A stretch of DNA of 64,000 bases from Pseudopedobacter sp038243635 (GCA_038243635.1 JBBSQW010000004.1:124001-188000), one strand, 5' to 3'. Positions 1-9,747 are shown, counted from the stretch's first letter. The notes: generated by a model not told the origin, from the letters alone. Translations and numbers: made by a program.

Positions 1-810
1 TGGTATTAATTTAAATTGTTGACGTTTTTAATAAATTTTGGAAAAGTGATTATTGACAGCGAAGCAAGGAGTTTTTCAAAAATCTTACTCTAGAAATTTT
101 GTCGCTGTGTTTCGAAATATAAATCACCATAATAATTTATACCGCCCCATAAAGTTTATGGGGCTAAATTGATAAAGGCCTTGTTATTTGTTGGCAAAAA
201 GTGAAATAACTTACAAAAAGACCGACAACAAGCAACCAAACGCCTGTTAAGGTCGTGATTAGTGTGCAATAATATGTAGTGGCTTTTTTTCACGATAAAG
301 AATTTTAGAAATTAAATGATAAAGGGTAAACAAATGCCCCTTTACAAAAAAACTAAAGCGGGGCTTAAACTATAAAATTCTTGTTGTTTTTGAAAAGAAC
401 AAAAGCAGATATGCTTTTGGTAATAAATAAAAAAACAACATGCAAAACCAATTTGCTATAACCTGTGGGTGGTATAGCTATACATCGGGTTCGATATGTT
501 GATTTATTTAAGTACATTTTTTACTAATATAGATGTTTTATGATGAAGTGCAAAGAAAATTAATTTTGAACAGGAGAACGATTGAATAATCTTGAATGAG
601 GGATAGAAGTTACTGATCTACAAAAATAAAATTACAAGCTTAAACAAAAGCATACTTTTCAATGAACTATACCGCCATTGACTAATGATTAATGAACTCT
701 TTCCACTAATGACCAATGAGCTCCTTCCTAAAGCCAAAACTTGACCTTAGTCACTTTTCACCAAATGCACTATCATTATTTTAAATGAGATTTTTGCCCA
801 CCTTTGATTT
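1..810. other. Leading non-coding region upstream of ccoI
   Basis: I see no convincing gene in these 810 bases on either strand; short reading frames exist but lack a believable start or family resemblance. Visible structure: a perfect 10-bp-arm inverted repeat at 144-164 (GCCCCATAAA and its complement), a 12-bp palindrome GTATAGCTATAC at 472-483, and a 24-bp imperfect tandem duplication at 681-728 just ahead of ccoI. The hairpin at 144-164 could end a transcript coming from the left, but it has no T run. Confidence 0.5.
681..728. repeat. 24-bp tandem duplication upstream of ccoI
   Basis: Two adjacent copies (681-704 and 705-728) share ACTAATGA, then AATGA, then CTC and TTCC, with four differences between them. 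It lies about 80 bases before the ccoI start. Function unknown; it could be a slipped duplication or a pair of binding sites. Confidence 0.5.
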
Positions 811-3201
811 ATGGCTGTAATTACAAAAGAGGTATGTTACCATTGTGGCGACGATTGTTCCTCTAAACTATTATTAAAAGATGATAGAATTTTTTGTTGC
901 AATGGATGCCTAAATGTTTACAGTATCTTATCTGCTGGGAACTTACACAATTACTATAAGCTAAACAACCATCCTGGTGCGTCACAAAAAAAAGAAGGGC
1001 AACAGTTTGATTATTTAAACGTAACGGAGATTGCCGCAAAATTGGTCCACTATCAGGATAACGATAAAACCATTGTCACCTTTTATTTACCCGCAATTCA
1101 TTGTAGTTCCTGTATTTGGTTATTAGAACACCTTAATACTTTAGATTCTGGCGTAACAGAAAGTAGAGTCGACTTTCTAAAGAAACAGATTTACCTGCAA
1201 TTCAACCAAAACTATATCACTTTACAGCAAATTGCACAACTATTAACCAGTATAGGTTATGAGCCGTTAATTAGCCTGCAAGATGTAGTGAATGAAGACG
1301 TTTCGAAAAAAGATAGTTTAGTTCCTAAAATTGCTGTTGCAGGTTTCTGCTTTGGAAACGTGATGCTTTTGGCTTTCCCCGCCTATTTTGGTATTGCACC
1401 TTCCGAAAAGCATTTCGGCGAGTTTTTTAGCTTGCTAAGTTTGGCATTTTGTATTCCAGCAGTATTTTACTCGGGATTAGATTATTTTAAAAGAGCATAC
1501 ATCTCTTTAAAACAGGGTATTTTAAATATCGATTTCCCTTTAGCTTTGGGAATTGCCGTTCTTTTAATTAGAACAATTGCAGATTATAGCTTTAATGTTG
1601 GCGAAGGCTTTGCAGATACTTTAACCGGATTAGTATTTTTTCTTTTAATTGGAAAGCTGGTACAACAAAAAACTTATCATCATTTATCTTTTGAAAGAGA
1701 TTACCGTTCTTTTTTCCCGGTTGCTGTAGATGTGATTAACGAAAACGGAGAAATCAAGCCAGTTGCGCTCGAAAACATCAAAGAAGGTGACCGTATCTCG
1801 GTAAAAAACCAAGAGATTATCCCGGCTGACGCGATTCTTTTAAATGGAAACGCATTGATAGATTTCAGTTTCGTGACCGGCGAATCAAAACCTATACAGA
1901 AAGTGTTAGGTGAAATCATTTATGCTGGCGGGCGACAGACTGCGGGTTCTCTAGAGTTAGAAGTGATTAAACCCGTGTCTCAAAGTTACCTTACCGGCCT
2001 TTGGAATAACGAAAGTTTTCAGAAAGCAAACGACAATAAGACTAAAACCTTTGTTACCAAGGTGAGTCATTATTTTAGTATCGTTTTGCTAAGTTTAGCT
2101 ACACTCACTTTATTGTTTTGGTTGCCCTACAGCTGGCAAACTGGTTTAAATGCTTTTACCGCAATTTTAATTATTGCTTGCCCTTGTGCTTTAGCCCTAA
2201 GTACGCCGTTCACAATGGGTGCGGCTTTGAGCATTTTCGATAAAAATAAGTTCTATCTTAAAAACACAGATGTGGTTGAACAATTGGCTGCTATCGACAC
2301 TATCGTTTTTGATAAAACTGGAACTGTAACCTTAGCAGATAATAATTCGATTGAGTTTATCGGAAATGTTTTAAACAGATCAGAAAGCAATATCATTTAC
2401 ACTATTTGTAAAAACTCCTCGCATCCCTTGAGTCGTAAAATATGTGGATTCTTAAACACTTCTGAAGTTATAGCTATTGAAAATTTTGAAGAATTGGTGG
2501 GCAAAGGAATGCATGCTGTTCATCAAAATCAGGAAGTCTTTATAGGTAGTAGTAGTTATGTACCTTATTCTTCAACCCGCTTGGTTGATTTTCCGCAAGT
2601 ACATATCAACATCAATGGCGAATATCTAGGTTATTTTAAAATCAACCAAAAATTACGTCCTAAATTAGGAGAGCTGATGCTTTCTTTAAGCAATAACTAC
2701 CACACTTATCTTATCTCCGGCGACGGTAATCAAGATAACAGCTTATTGAAACAATATTTTAAAAGTGATAGTCACTTACTATATCAGCAATCTCCACAAG
2801 ACAAGTTAGATTTTATTGCCAAACAGCAAAGGAATGATGCTAAAGTGTTGATGATTGGGGATGGACTTAATGATGCCGGTGCTTTACAACAGAGTAATTC
2901 CGGAATTGCCGTTACAGACAACATCAACAACTTTACGCCGGGTAGCGATGCTATTTTAGACGGAACATCGTTCCATCTGTTACCTAACTTTTTAAAATTC
3001 TCAAAAGCTACAGTTAGTATCATTCATCTTTGTTTTTGTATAGCCGTATGTTATAATATAATTGGGATAAGCTTTGCCATACAAGGCAAGCTTTCGCCTC
3101 TTATTGCTGCTATATTAATGCCTTTAAGTACGGTCACTATTATTTTATTTACCAGCATTAGCACCCACATTCAAGCTAAAAAACACAAACTTCTATCATG
3201 A
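811..3201 (+). CDS. ccoI: Heavy-metal P1B-type ATPase for cbb3 oxidase assembly (CcoI/FixI)
   Basis: A 796-residue copper-transporting P-type ATPase. The N-terminus has a Cys-rich metal-binding segment (CYHCGDDC at 9-16, CCNGC at 29-33), then an HMA-like domain with CSSC near residue 98, eight or so membrane spans, the ion-site CPCALAL near 456, the phosphorylation motif DKTGTVT near 501 and the hinge GDGLNDAGAL near 682. The extra N-terminal Cys domain and the following ccoS gene point to the FixI/CcoI branch, which exports copper for the CuB centre of cbb3 oxidase, rather than to a general CopA detoxification pump. The stop overlaps the ccoS start by 4 bp. A weak promoter-like CACCTTTG precedes the ATG. 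Confidence 0.9.
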   Translation: MAVITKEVCYHCGDDCSSKLLLKDDRIFCCNGCLNVYSILSAGNLHNYYKLNNHPGASQKKEGQQFDYLNVTEIAAKLVHYQDNDKTIVTFYLPAIHCSSCIWLLEHLNTLDSGVTESRVDFLKKQIYLQFNQNYITLQQIAQLLTSIGYEPLISLQDVVNEDVSKKDSLVPKIAVAGFCFGNVMLLAFPAYFGIAPSEKHFGEFFSLLSLAFCIPAVFYSGLDYFKRAYISLKQGILNIDFPLALGIAVLLIRTIADYSFNVGEGFADTLTGLVFFLLIGKLVQQKTYHHLSFERDYRSFFPVAVDVINENGEIKPVALENIKEGDRISVKNQEIIPADAILLNGNALIDFSFVTGESKPIQKVLGEIIYAGGRQTAGSLELEVIKPVSQSYLTGLWNNESFQKANDNKTKTFVTKVSHYFSIVLLSLATLTLLFWLPYSWQTGLNAFTAILIIACPCALALSTPFTMGAALSIFDKNKFYLKNTDVVEQLAAIDTIVFDKTGTVTLADNNSIEFIGNVLNRSESNIIYTICKNSSHPLSRKICGFLNTSEVIAIENFEELVGKGMHAVHQNQEVFIGSSSYVPYSSTRLVDFPQVHININGEYLGYFKINQKLRPKLGELMLSLSNNYHTYLISGDGNQDNSLLKQYFKSDSHLLYQQSPQDKLDFIAKQQRNDAKVLMIGDGLNDAGALQQSNSGIAVTDNINNFTPGSDAILDGTSFHLLPNFLKFSKATVSIIHLCFCIAVCYNIIGISFAIQGKLSPLIAAILMPLSTVTIILFTSISTHIQAKKHKLLS

Positions 3202-3386
3202 GTATTATTTTTTTTCTAATTGGCTGTAGTGTTGTTTTAGCAATGTGCTTTTTAGCAGCTTTCTTCTGGTCGCACAACAGCGGTCAAAATAAAGATTTAT
3301 ATACTCCTGCAATACGCATTCTGTTTGACGACGAACTGGTGGAGGAGAATTCTGTCGTTGAAAAAGAAATTGAAGAACGTAACTAA
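3198..3386 (+). CDS. ccoS: cbb3-type cytochrome oxidase assembly protein CcoS
   Basis: A 62-residue protein with one N-terminal membrane helix (about residues 2-24) followed by a short acidic cytoplasmic tail containing PAIRILFDDE, the family's typical ILFDD signature. CcoS is needed for cofactor insertion into cbb3 oxidase. It starts in an ATGA overlap with ccoI, so the two are translationally coupled. The usual next genes ccoNOP are not found downstream in this window; a repeat array follows instead. Confidence 0.88.
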   Translation: MSIIFFLIGCSVVLAMCFLAAFFWSHNSGQNKDLYTPAIRILFDDELVEENSVVEKEIEERN

Positions 3387-3402
3387 TTAGAGAATTAAAG
3401 TT

Positions 3403-4035
3403 TTTTCCCGTCATTCCGAACGAGGTGACTTGCAAAGTAATCATGAACGCTTAAAAATCTAAAAACTTGTGAATAAATCTGTTAATTCCTTCGGAAAACC
3501 AAGCAAGTGCAAAGGAACTTGGAGATCTCTCCTATCGTCGAGATGACGAAGTAGGAAAGTCGTACGGGAAACAAATGGGTTTAGAAGTGATGACCTTTAT
3601 TACCCGTCATTCCGATCGAGGTACTGGGAGGAATCTGTTAGTTCCTTCAGAGAACCAAGCGACTGCAAAGGAACTTAGAGATCTCTCCTATCGTCGAGAT
3701 GACAAAGTAGGAAAGTCGCAAGGGAAACAACTGGGTTTAGAAGTGATGACCTTCATTACCCGTCATTCCGAACGAGGTACTGGGAGGAATCTGTTAGTTC
3801 CTTCGGAGAACCAAGCGACTGCAAAGGAACTTAGAGATCTCTCCTATCGCCGAGATGACGAAGTGGGGATGCCGCAAGGAAAACAAATGGGTTTAGAAGT
3901 GATGATCTTTATTACCCGTCATTCCGATCGAGGTACGCGGAGTAATCTGTTCGTTCCTTCGGAGAACCAAGCGACTGCAAAAGAACTTAGAGATCTCTCC
4001 TATCGTCGAGATGCCGTTAAGTGGCTGAGATTCTA
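3403..4035 (+). repeat. 156-bp tandem repeat array of REP-like units
   Basis: Three units start with GGGTTTAGAAGTGATGA near 3577, 3733 and 3889, at an exact 156-base period, preceded by a shorter, more diverged unit from about 3403. Every unit opens with CCCGTCATTCCGA and ends with GAGATCTCTCCTATCG then CGAGATG, the two ends being imperfect inverted copies. Because 156 is a multiple of three, one frame stays open for 185 codons (3575-4132), but this looks like a by-product of the repeat. Related ends appear between purA and pyrD (41614-41877). Confidence 0.85.
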
Positions 4036-4180
4036 CTCACCAATTATCTTTATTTACAAACCAACGTCGTCAAAATCCCAAAAAAAATATAACCTACGTC
4101 ATATTTCAAGGCTTTTTATATCATTTTTTTAATAAGAGTATTCGTCTACTTTTATTCACATCAAGAATCATATAAAAATC

Positions 4181-4687
4181 ATGAAGAAACTCAAACTATT
4201 AATCACCGTCTTTACCTTCTCTGCAGGTATCGCGTTTTTTAGCGCTTGCGGAGGAAGTGACACAAATACTGATGCGAACGGCTCAACAGCAACAGCTACA
4301 GATGAAAGTGCCGTTGCAGACGAAGAAATTGATCCAGATGCGAAAAGCGATAGCAAAGGTGTCGGCAAGTTCACCAACGTTGCAATAGACGCCACAATCG
4401 ATAATGCGATGGCAGCAAAAGGTCAGGCAATATTCGAAGGCAAATGTACTGCTTGCCACAAAACCACCGACGAAAAAGTAGTTGGACCGGGTTTAAAAAA
4501 CATCACCAACCTACGTACCCCAGAGTGGATCATGAACATGATCGCCAATCCAGAAGAAATGACCAAGAAAGATCCAGTTGCTAAAGCTTTATTTGAAAAG
4601 CATTTGGTACAGATGACTTTCCAAAACGTTTCTGATGACGAGACTCGCCAGATTTACGAGTTCTTGCGTCAGAATGATAAAAACTAA
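4181..4687 (+). CDS. Lipoprotein c-type cytochrome of the nos cluster
   Basis: A 168-residue class I cytochrome c. A lipoprotein signal ends in FFSAC near residue 22, then an acidic, low-complexity linker, then a single haem site CTACHK at 89-94 and the likely axial Met in VQMTF at 145. It stands 27 bases before nosZ, in the position of the cytochrome often seen at the head of clade II nos clusters, so it probably passes electrons to N2O reductase. The nos label is by context; no gene symbol is certain. Confidence 0.85.
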   Translation: MKKLKLLITVFTFSAGIAFFSACGGSDTNTDANGSTATATDESAVADEEIDPDAKSDSKGVGKFTNVAIDATIDNAMAAKGQAIFEGKCTACHKTTDEKVVGPGLKNITNLRTPEWIMNMIANPEEMTKKDPVAKALFEKHLVQMTFQNVSDDETRQIYEFLRQNDKN

Positions 4688-4714
4688 ACGACTATTAACA
4701 ATAAAAACAAAGCA

Positions 4715-6691
4715 ATGGATTTACTATCAAAAAAATCACTAGTTCTGTTACTTGCAACTCCCTACTTTTTAGCCGTTGGCTGTAAACCGGGTAAAGTAAG
4801 CGAAACAACAGACGCAGATGCCGCAAAAAAAGTTTACGTGGCGCCTGGTAAACATGACGAACTTTATATGTTCGCTTCTGGAGGCTTCAGTGGCCAGTTA
4901 GCAGCTTATGGAATTCCATCAGGAAGGCTATTAAAAGTTATTCCTGTTTTCGCACAAGATCCCGAAAACGGATGGGGTTATAACGAGAACACAAAGCCGA
5001 TGTTAAACACTTCACACGGTTTTATTCCTTGGGATGATGCTCACCACCCAGAGTTGAGCAAGACCAACGGAGAAGATGACGGTAGATGGATTTTTATCAA
5101 TGGAAACAATACTCCACGTATTGCCCGTATTGATTTAGCAACATTTAAAACTGTTGAAATTATTGAACTTCCAAACTCTGCTGGTAACCACGCTTCTCCT
5201 TTCTGTACGGAAAATACCGAATATTTAGTTGGTAATACTCGCTTCTCTGTTCCAGAAGAAGGTAAAGATGACGTGGGAATTGATACTTATAAAGAGAACT
5301 TCCAAGGAAACGTATCTTTTGTAAGCGTTGATAAAAACACCGGAGGAATGAAGGTTGCTTTCCAAATTAGAGTACCAGGTTTCAATTATGACCTTGCTCA
5401 TGCTGGTAAAGGTCCGTCAGGAGATTGGATGTTTTTCACTACTTACAACACAGAACAAGCTCATACTTTGTTAGAAGTTAACGCCAGTCAAAAAGATAAA
5501 GATTTTATCATGGCGTTAAACTGGAGAAAAGCAGAAGCGTTGATTAAAGCAGGTAAAGGAAAAAAAACAGCTGCTACATATGCACACAACGTTTTAAACG
5601 AGAAAAGCCATCAAGCTACAAGCACTATGGAAAGCTCTGTTTTGGTATTGGATGTAAAAGATCACCCAGAATTAGTTTATTATATGCCATGTCCTAAATC
5701 TCCACACGGTGTTGATGTAACGCCAGATGGTGAGTTTATGGTTGCCAGTGGAAAATTAGCTGCTGCTTTGCCTGTATTCTCTTTTCAAAAAATGCTTAAA
5801 GCTATTGAAAACAAAAGCTTTGAAGGAAAAGTTGCAGGTAACTTAAATGTTTTAAAATACGAGTCTGTTTTACAAGGCGAGGTTAAAAAACCAGGTTTAG
5901 GTCCATTGCATACCGAGTTTGACGATAAAGGTTTTGCTTACACAACCATGTTTGTTTCTTCTGAAATTGTAAAATGGAGAATTAAAGATTTGGAAATTAT
6001 TGACCGTATCCCAGTTTATTATTCTCCAGGTCACTTATCTATCCCAGGTGGCGACTCTAAAAAACCTTACGGTAAATACGTAGTGGCTTTAAACAAAATC
6101 ACTAAAGACCGTTACTTACCAACAGGTCCAGAGCTTACACAATCTGCCCAGTTAATTGATATCACCGGAAATAAAATGAAACTTTTATTAGATTTTCCAA
6201 CGATTGGCGAACCTCACTATGCGCAAATGATTCCAGCTGAGAAAATAATTAAAAACCAGGTTAGGTTTTATAAAATTGAAGAAAACGAGAACAAATACGT
6301 TACAAAATCAGAAAATGATGCTCGTGTAGTTCGTAAAGGAAACAGAGTAGATGTTTACATGACGGCTATCCGTTCTCACTTGGCTCCTGATAATATTGAA
6401 GGTGTACAAGTTGGTGACGAGGTTTACTTCCACGTAACTAACTTAGAACAAGATTGGGACGTACCTCACGGATTTGCCGTTAAAGGTGCAAATACTGCCG
6501 AGTTGTTGGTGATGCCAGGTGAAACCAATACGTTAAAATGGACACCAGACCGCCCAGGAATGTTCCCTTACTACTGTACCGATTTCTGTTCTGCACTACA
6601 CCAAGAAATGTCAGGATATATGAGAGTATCTCCAAAAGGATCTTCTACCCCACTAAAATATGGTCTTGGAAGTAAAACAGTGCAAAAATAA
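4715..6691 (+). CDS. nosZ: Nitrous oxide reductase NosZ (clade II type)
   Basis: A 658-residue multicopper enzyme reducing N2O to N2 in the periplasm. The N-terminus has a Sec/lipoprotein-like signal with cysteine at residue 23 (AVGCKPG) and no twin-arginine motif, as in clade II enzymes. The beta-propeller CuZ ligands are visible as DAHHPE (H110, H111), GNHASPF, PHGVDV, GPLHTEF and GEPHYA. The C-terminal cupredoxin CuA site has H585 (PHGFAV), C621, C625, H629 and M632 in CTDFCSALHQEM. It is the second gene of the operon and lies upstream of nosL, D, F and Y, which supply copper to it. Confidence 0.95.
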   Translation: MDLLSKKSLVLLLATPYFLAVGCKPGKVSETTDADAAKKVYVAPGKHDELYMFASGGFSGQLAAYGIPSGRLLKVIPVFAQDPENGWGYNENTKPMLNTSHGFIPWDDAHHPELSKTNGEDDGRWIFINGNNTPRIARIDLATFKTVEIIELPNSAGNHASPFCTENTEYLVGNTRFSVPEEGKDDVGIDTYKENFQGNVSFVSVDKNTGGMKVAFQIRVPGFNYDLAHAGKGPSGDWMFFTTYNTEQAHTLLEVNASQKDKDFIMALNWRKAEALIKAGKGKKTAATYAHNVLNEKSHQATSTMESSVLVLDVKDHPELVYYMPCPKSPHGVDVTPDGEFMVASGKLAAALPVFSFQKMLKAIENKSFEGKVAGNLNVLKYESVLQGEVKKPGLGPLHTEFDDKGFAYTTMFVSSEIVKWRIKDLEIIDRIPVYYSPGHLSIPGGDSKKPYGKYVVALNKITKDRYLPTGPELTQSAQLIDITGNKMKLLLDFPTIGEPHYAQMIPAEKIIKNQVRFYKIEENENKYVTKSENDARVVRKGNRVDVYMTAIRSHLAPDNIEGVQVGDEVYFHVTNLEQDWDVPHGFAVKGANTAELLVMPGETNTLKWTPDRPGMFPYYCTDFCSALHQEMSGYMRVSPKGSSTPLKYGLGSKTVQK

Positions 6692-6764
6692 AACTTAAAA
6701 TTTACCCGCTCTGTTTAAAAAAATAGCAGAGTGGGCAATTTTAAACCCTACATAATACAAGATC

Positions 6765-7337
6765 ATGAAAACTCGATCCAAAATACTGATTGCAATAAGT
6801 GCCCTTTTAATGGGAACTGCCTACTTTCTTCCACTTTGGAAAATATTATTAGAAGCACCACAATACCCAGAAGGTTTAGAAATGAAAATATGGCTAAACG
6901 GGATAACGGGCAATGTTGACCAGATAAATGGATTAAACCATTACATTGGGATGCAATTTATTGTGGTAGAGAATTTTTGGGAGTTTAAAGTTTTACCATA
7001 CCTATACGGAGTGATTGTTGCCTTAGGCTTTTTTGTAGCTTGGCGAGGAAAACTAAGTTACTTATGGGTTTGGTTCGGCATATTAATAGCATTTGCTATC
7101 TTCGGCTTTACAGATTTTTACCTCTGGGAATATGATTACGGCCACAATTTAGATCCTCACGCTGCAATTAAAGTTGAAGGAATGAGCTACCAGCCACCAT
7201 TGATTGGCTACAAACAACTACTTAACTTTTTAGCTGGCTCTTTACCAGACGTTGGTGGGATTATGGTAGGTATTGGTGGATTAATTACCGTTGGCGTTTT
7301 GTTTTTCGAACAAAAATTAAAACGCAGCAACAAATAA
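6765..7337 (+). CDS. nos-cluster integral membrane protein
   Basis: A 190-residue protein with a short N-terminal helix (about 7-26), a central pair of helices (about 72-115) and a C-terminal glycine-rich helix (about 163-180). It contains charged and aromatic patches such as FTDFYLWEYDYGHNLDPH in the loop. It lies between nosZ and nosL, where clade II clusters typically carry a small membrane protein (NosB in Wolinella; equivalence not established here). A role in electron transfer or NosZ maturation is inference from position. Confidence 0.75.
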   Translation: MKTRSKILIAISALLMGTAYFLPLWKILLEAPQYPEGLEMKIWLNGITGNVDQINGLNHYIGMQFIVVENFWEFKVLPYLYGVIVALGFFVAWRGKLSYLWVWFGILIAFAIFGFTDFYLWEYDYGHNLDPHAAIKVEGMSYQPPLIGYKQLLNFLAGSLPDVGGIMVGIGGLITVGVLFFEQKLKRSNK

Positions 7338-7350
7338 ACATTATCTAATT

Positions 7351-7791
7351 ATGAAAAATATATTATTATTCAGCCTGTTTCTTTTTTTTGTAGCCACTGG
7401 CTGCAGTACAGAACCACAAGCGATTAACTACGGAAAAGATGTATGCGAGCACTGTAAAATGGTGATTGCAGATGAGAAATATGGTGCAGAAATGATCACT
7501 AAAAAAGGCAAAGTATTTAAATTTGATTCTGCCGAATGTTTAATGGATTTTATAGCCGAAGACAAACAGCAGGCACAAGCTACAGATGCCCAACTTTTAG
7601 TAATTAATTTTGCAAAACCAACTACACTTATTGATGCTAAAACAGCATTCTATTTAAAAGACAAAAGTTATCAATCACCAATGGGTGGGAATATTGCACC
7701 TTTTGAAACTGAGATGTTAGCAGATAATAACCAAATTAGTCCAGATGGAAAAGTCTTGACGTTTGACGAAGCCGTTAAAGACAGAAAATAA
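7351..7791 (+). CDS. nosL: NosL family copper chaperone lipoprotein
   Basis: A 146-residue outer-membrane or inner-membrane anchored lipoprotein: signal ends ATGC with lipidated C18. The NosL copper site CEHCKM lies at 32-37, and the conserved FDSAECLMDF segment follows near 67. NosL binds Cu(I) and delivers it to apo-NosZ. It lies 13 bases after the membrane protein gene and 9 bases before nosD, so it is part of the same transcript. Confidence 0.93.
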   Translation: MKNILLFSLFLFFVATGCSTEPQAINYGKDVCEHCKMVIADEKYGAEMITKKGKVFKFDSAECLMDFIAEDKQQAQATDAQLLVINFAKPTTLIDAKTAFYLKDKSYQSPMGGNIAPFETEMLADNNQISPDGKVLTFDEAVKDRK

Positions 7792-7800
7792 GCCGACCCA

Positions 7801-9060
7801 ATGTTTAACAACAGTTTATATTTCAAGGTTTTATTGCTGCTATTTGTTGTAGCGGTTAATGCTAAGACTTTTGCAAAAACAATTATTGTAGCACCTAACA
7901 CTAAAGTTAGCACATTAAAAACTGCCATTTCTTTAGCGTTAAATGGCGATACTATTATCGTTAAAAAAGGCATTTACCCTTCTCACAACACTATTATTGA
8001 TAAACAACTTATCATTTTGGGTCAAGGTTTGCCAGTTTTAGATGCCCAGTTTAAGGAAGAGGTGATAACCATTAAAGCAGATCACGTTAAATTAGACGGC
8101 TTTATCATCCAGAATTCTAAAATTGGCGATTTAAGAGATTATGCCGGCATAAGAATTTTTCAAGCTAGAAATATAACAGTCAGCAACAATCAATTAAAGA
8201 ATAACTTTTTTGGTATCTATGTTTCAGATTCGCATCAAGTTAAAATCATCAACAATACATTAATCGGTACATTTCAAGAAAGAAAAGCAGGGAACGGCAT
8301 ACAAGGTTGGAAATCCGACAGTATCGAAGTTGCTAAAAATCATGTCGCTGGTCATCGAGATGGCGTTTATTTTGAATTTGTACAACATTCAAAAGTATAT
8401 CAAAACGTAAGTGAGAAAAATCTGCGTTACGGCTTGCACTTTATGTTTTCTAGCGATAACTCGTTTTTAAACAATACTTTTACCAACAACCAAGCAGGTA
8501 TTGCGGTAATGTATTCGAAACGAATTAAGATGATACATAACCAGTTTAACGAAAACTGGGGAAGCTCTATTTATGGTTTACTCCTGAAAGAAATTTTAGA
8601 CAGCCGTATTGAGGGAAATACCTTTTACAAAAACACCTCTGCTATTTTTATGGAAAGCTGTAACCGTAATAAAATCACTAAAAACAGCTTTTTAAATAAC
8701 GGATGGGCAATACGGATTTTATCAAATTGCGAGGATAACCGGTTTTCTATCAATAATTTTAAAGGCAACTCCTTTGATGTAACCACAAACGGAGAGCTTT
8801 TAGAAAACAAATTCAGTAACAACTATTGGGACAAGTACGAAGGTTACGATTTAAATAAAGATGGTAAAGGCGATGTACCTTACCGCCCAATAAGTTTATA
8901 TGCACAAATTATAGAGCGAGTGCCGCAAAGTGTAATTTTAATGAGAAGTTTTATCGTGAACCTTTTAGATAAGGTGGAACGTTCAATTCCTTCAATCACC
9001 CCTTTATCAGTTAAAGACGACAGTCCACAAATGAAACCATGGAAGATATTATCCAAATAA
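7801..9060 (+). CDS. nosD: NosD, periplasmic copper-maturation protein of the NosDFY complex
   Basis: A 419-residue secreted protein: signal peptide (about 1-24, ending NAKTFA) followed by many right-handed parallel beta-helix repeats rich in N and I (for instance NNFFGIYVSDS, NNQAGIAVMYSK), the CASH/NosD fold. NosD works with the NosFY ABC transporter and NosL to build the CuZ centre of NosZ. Its last 22 bases overlap the nosF start, indicating translational coupling. Confidence 0.93.
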   Translation: MFNNSLYFKVLLLLFVVAVNAKTFAKTIIVAPNTKVSTLKTAISLALNGDTIIVKKGIYPSHNTIIDKQLIILGQGLPVLDAQFKEEVITIKADHVKLDGFIIQNSKIGDLRDYAGIRIFQARNITVSNNQLKNNFFGIYVSDSHQVKIINNTLIGTFQERKAGNGIQGWKSDSIEVAKNHVAGHRDGVYFEFVQHSKVYQNVSEKNLRYGLHFMFSSDNSFLNNTFTNNQAGIAVMYSKRIKMIHNQFNENWGSSIYGLLLKEILDSRIEGNTFYKNTSAIFMESCNRNKITKNSFLNNGWAIRILSNCEDNRFSINNFKGNSFDVTTNGELLENKFSNNYWDKYEGYDLNKDGKGDVPYRPISLYAQIIERVPQSVILMRSFIVNLLDKVERSIPSITPLSVKDDSPQMKPWKILSK

Positions 9061-9746
9061 AACAGCTACAAAAATCCTTCGGCAAACTGCAGGTACTCAA
9101 ACAGGTTGATTGCAATTTCAGTCGTGGCGGAATTGTGGGTGTTTTAGGTCCAAATGCTGCGGGAAAAACAACGCTTATCAAATCTATTTTGGGTATGGTT
9201 ATTCCTGATGGTGGCGAAATTTTATTCGAAGGGAAATCTGTTGCTAACAGTTTTGAATACAAAAAAAACATTGGCTATATGCCACAGATTGGTCGTTATC
9301 CAGATAATATGAAGATTGGTGATCTGTTTGACATGATGAAAGATCTTAGAGAAGTTCATGATAACTTAGATACCGATTTAATTATCGCTTACGGATTAGA
9401 CGGCATGTATAACAAAGCAATGCACACCTTATCTGGCGGAACGCGTCAGAAAGTAAGCGCTGCTTTAGCTTTTTTATTTAACCCACCAGTTCTAATTTTA
9501 GATGAACCTACAGCCGGTTTAGATCCACTTTCTGCAGAGATTTTAAAAGATAAGATCCTTGCAGAAAAAACAAAAGGCAAACTGATTCTAATTACTTCGC
9601 ACATTCTAAACGAAGTAGATGAACTAGCCGATAAAGTGATGTACTTATTAGATGGTCATATTAAATTTTATAAAACGTTAGCCGATTTAAAAGCCGAAAC
9701 TGGCGAACAAAGATTAGGTAAAGCGCTAACCAAAATACTATCATAA
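9039..9746 (+). CDS. nosF: NosF, ABC transporter ATP-binding subunit
   Basis: A 235-residue ABC ATPase. Walker A GPNAAGKTT at 37-45, signature LSGGTRQK near 131, Walker B VLILDEPTAGLDP near 151, switch histidine in LITSHIL near 189. With NosY it forms the transporter that energises NosD. The ATG chosen lies inside the end of nosD, and the protein begins directly with the ABC fold, so an earlier start is unlikely. nosY starts one base after its stop. Confidence 0.94.
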   Translation: MEDIIQIKQLQKSFGKLQVLKQVDCNFSRGGIVGVLGPNAAGKTTLIKSILGMVIPDGGEILFEGKSVANSFEYKKNIGYMPQIGRYPDNMKIGDLFDMMKDLREVHDNLDTDLIIAYGLDGMYNKAMHTLSGGTRQKVSAALAFLFNPPVLILDEPTAGLDPLSAEILKDKILAEKTKGKLILITSHILNEVDELADKVMYLLDGHIKFYKTLADLKAETGEQRLGKALTKILS

Positions 9747-9747
9747 C

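Noticed and set aside
160..430. A small membrane protein on the minus strand in the leading spacer
   Set aside because: One frame reads like a hydrophobic segment, but there is no start codon and a stop stands immediately before it.
700..810. FNR-type TTGATnnnnATCAA box before ccoI or the nos operon
   Set aside because: I looked before ccoI (700-810) and before the cytochrome gene (4133-4180) and found no convincing match.
3575..4132. Open frame of 185 codons
   Set aside because: It is produced by tandem REP-like units of 156 bases, has no signal or family features, and its units look like non-coding palindromic repeats. Listed only as a repeat.
4181..4687. Assigning the cytochrome to cbb3 oxidase (CcoP) rather than nos
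   Set aside because: It has one haem site, a lipoprotein signal and sits directly before nosZ; CcoP has two haem sites and a membrane anchor.
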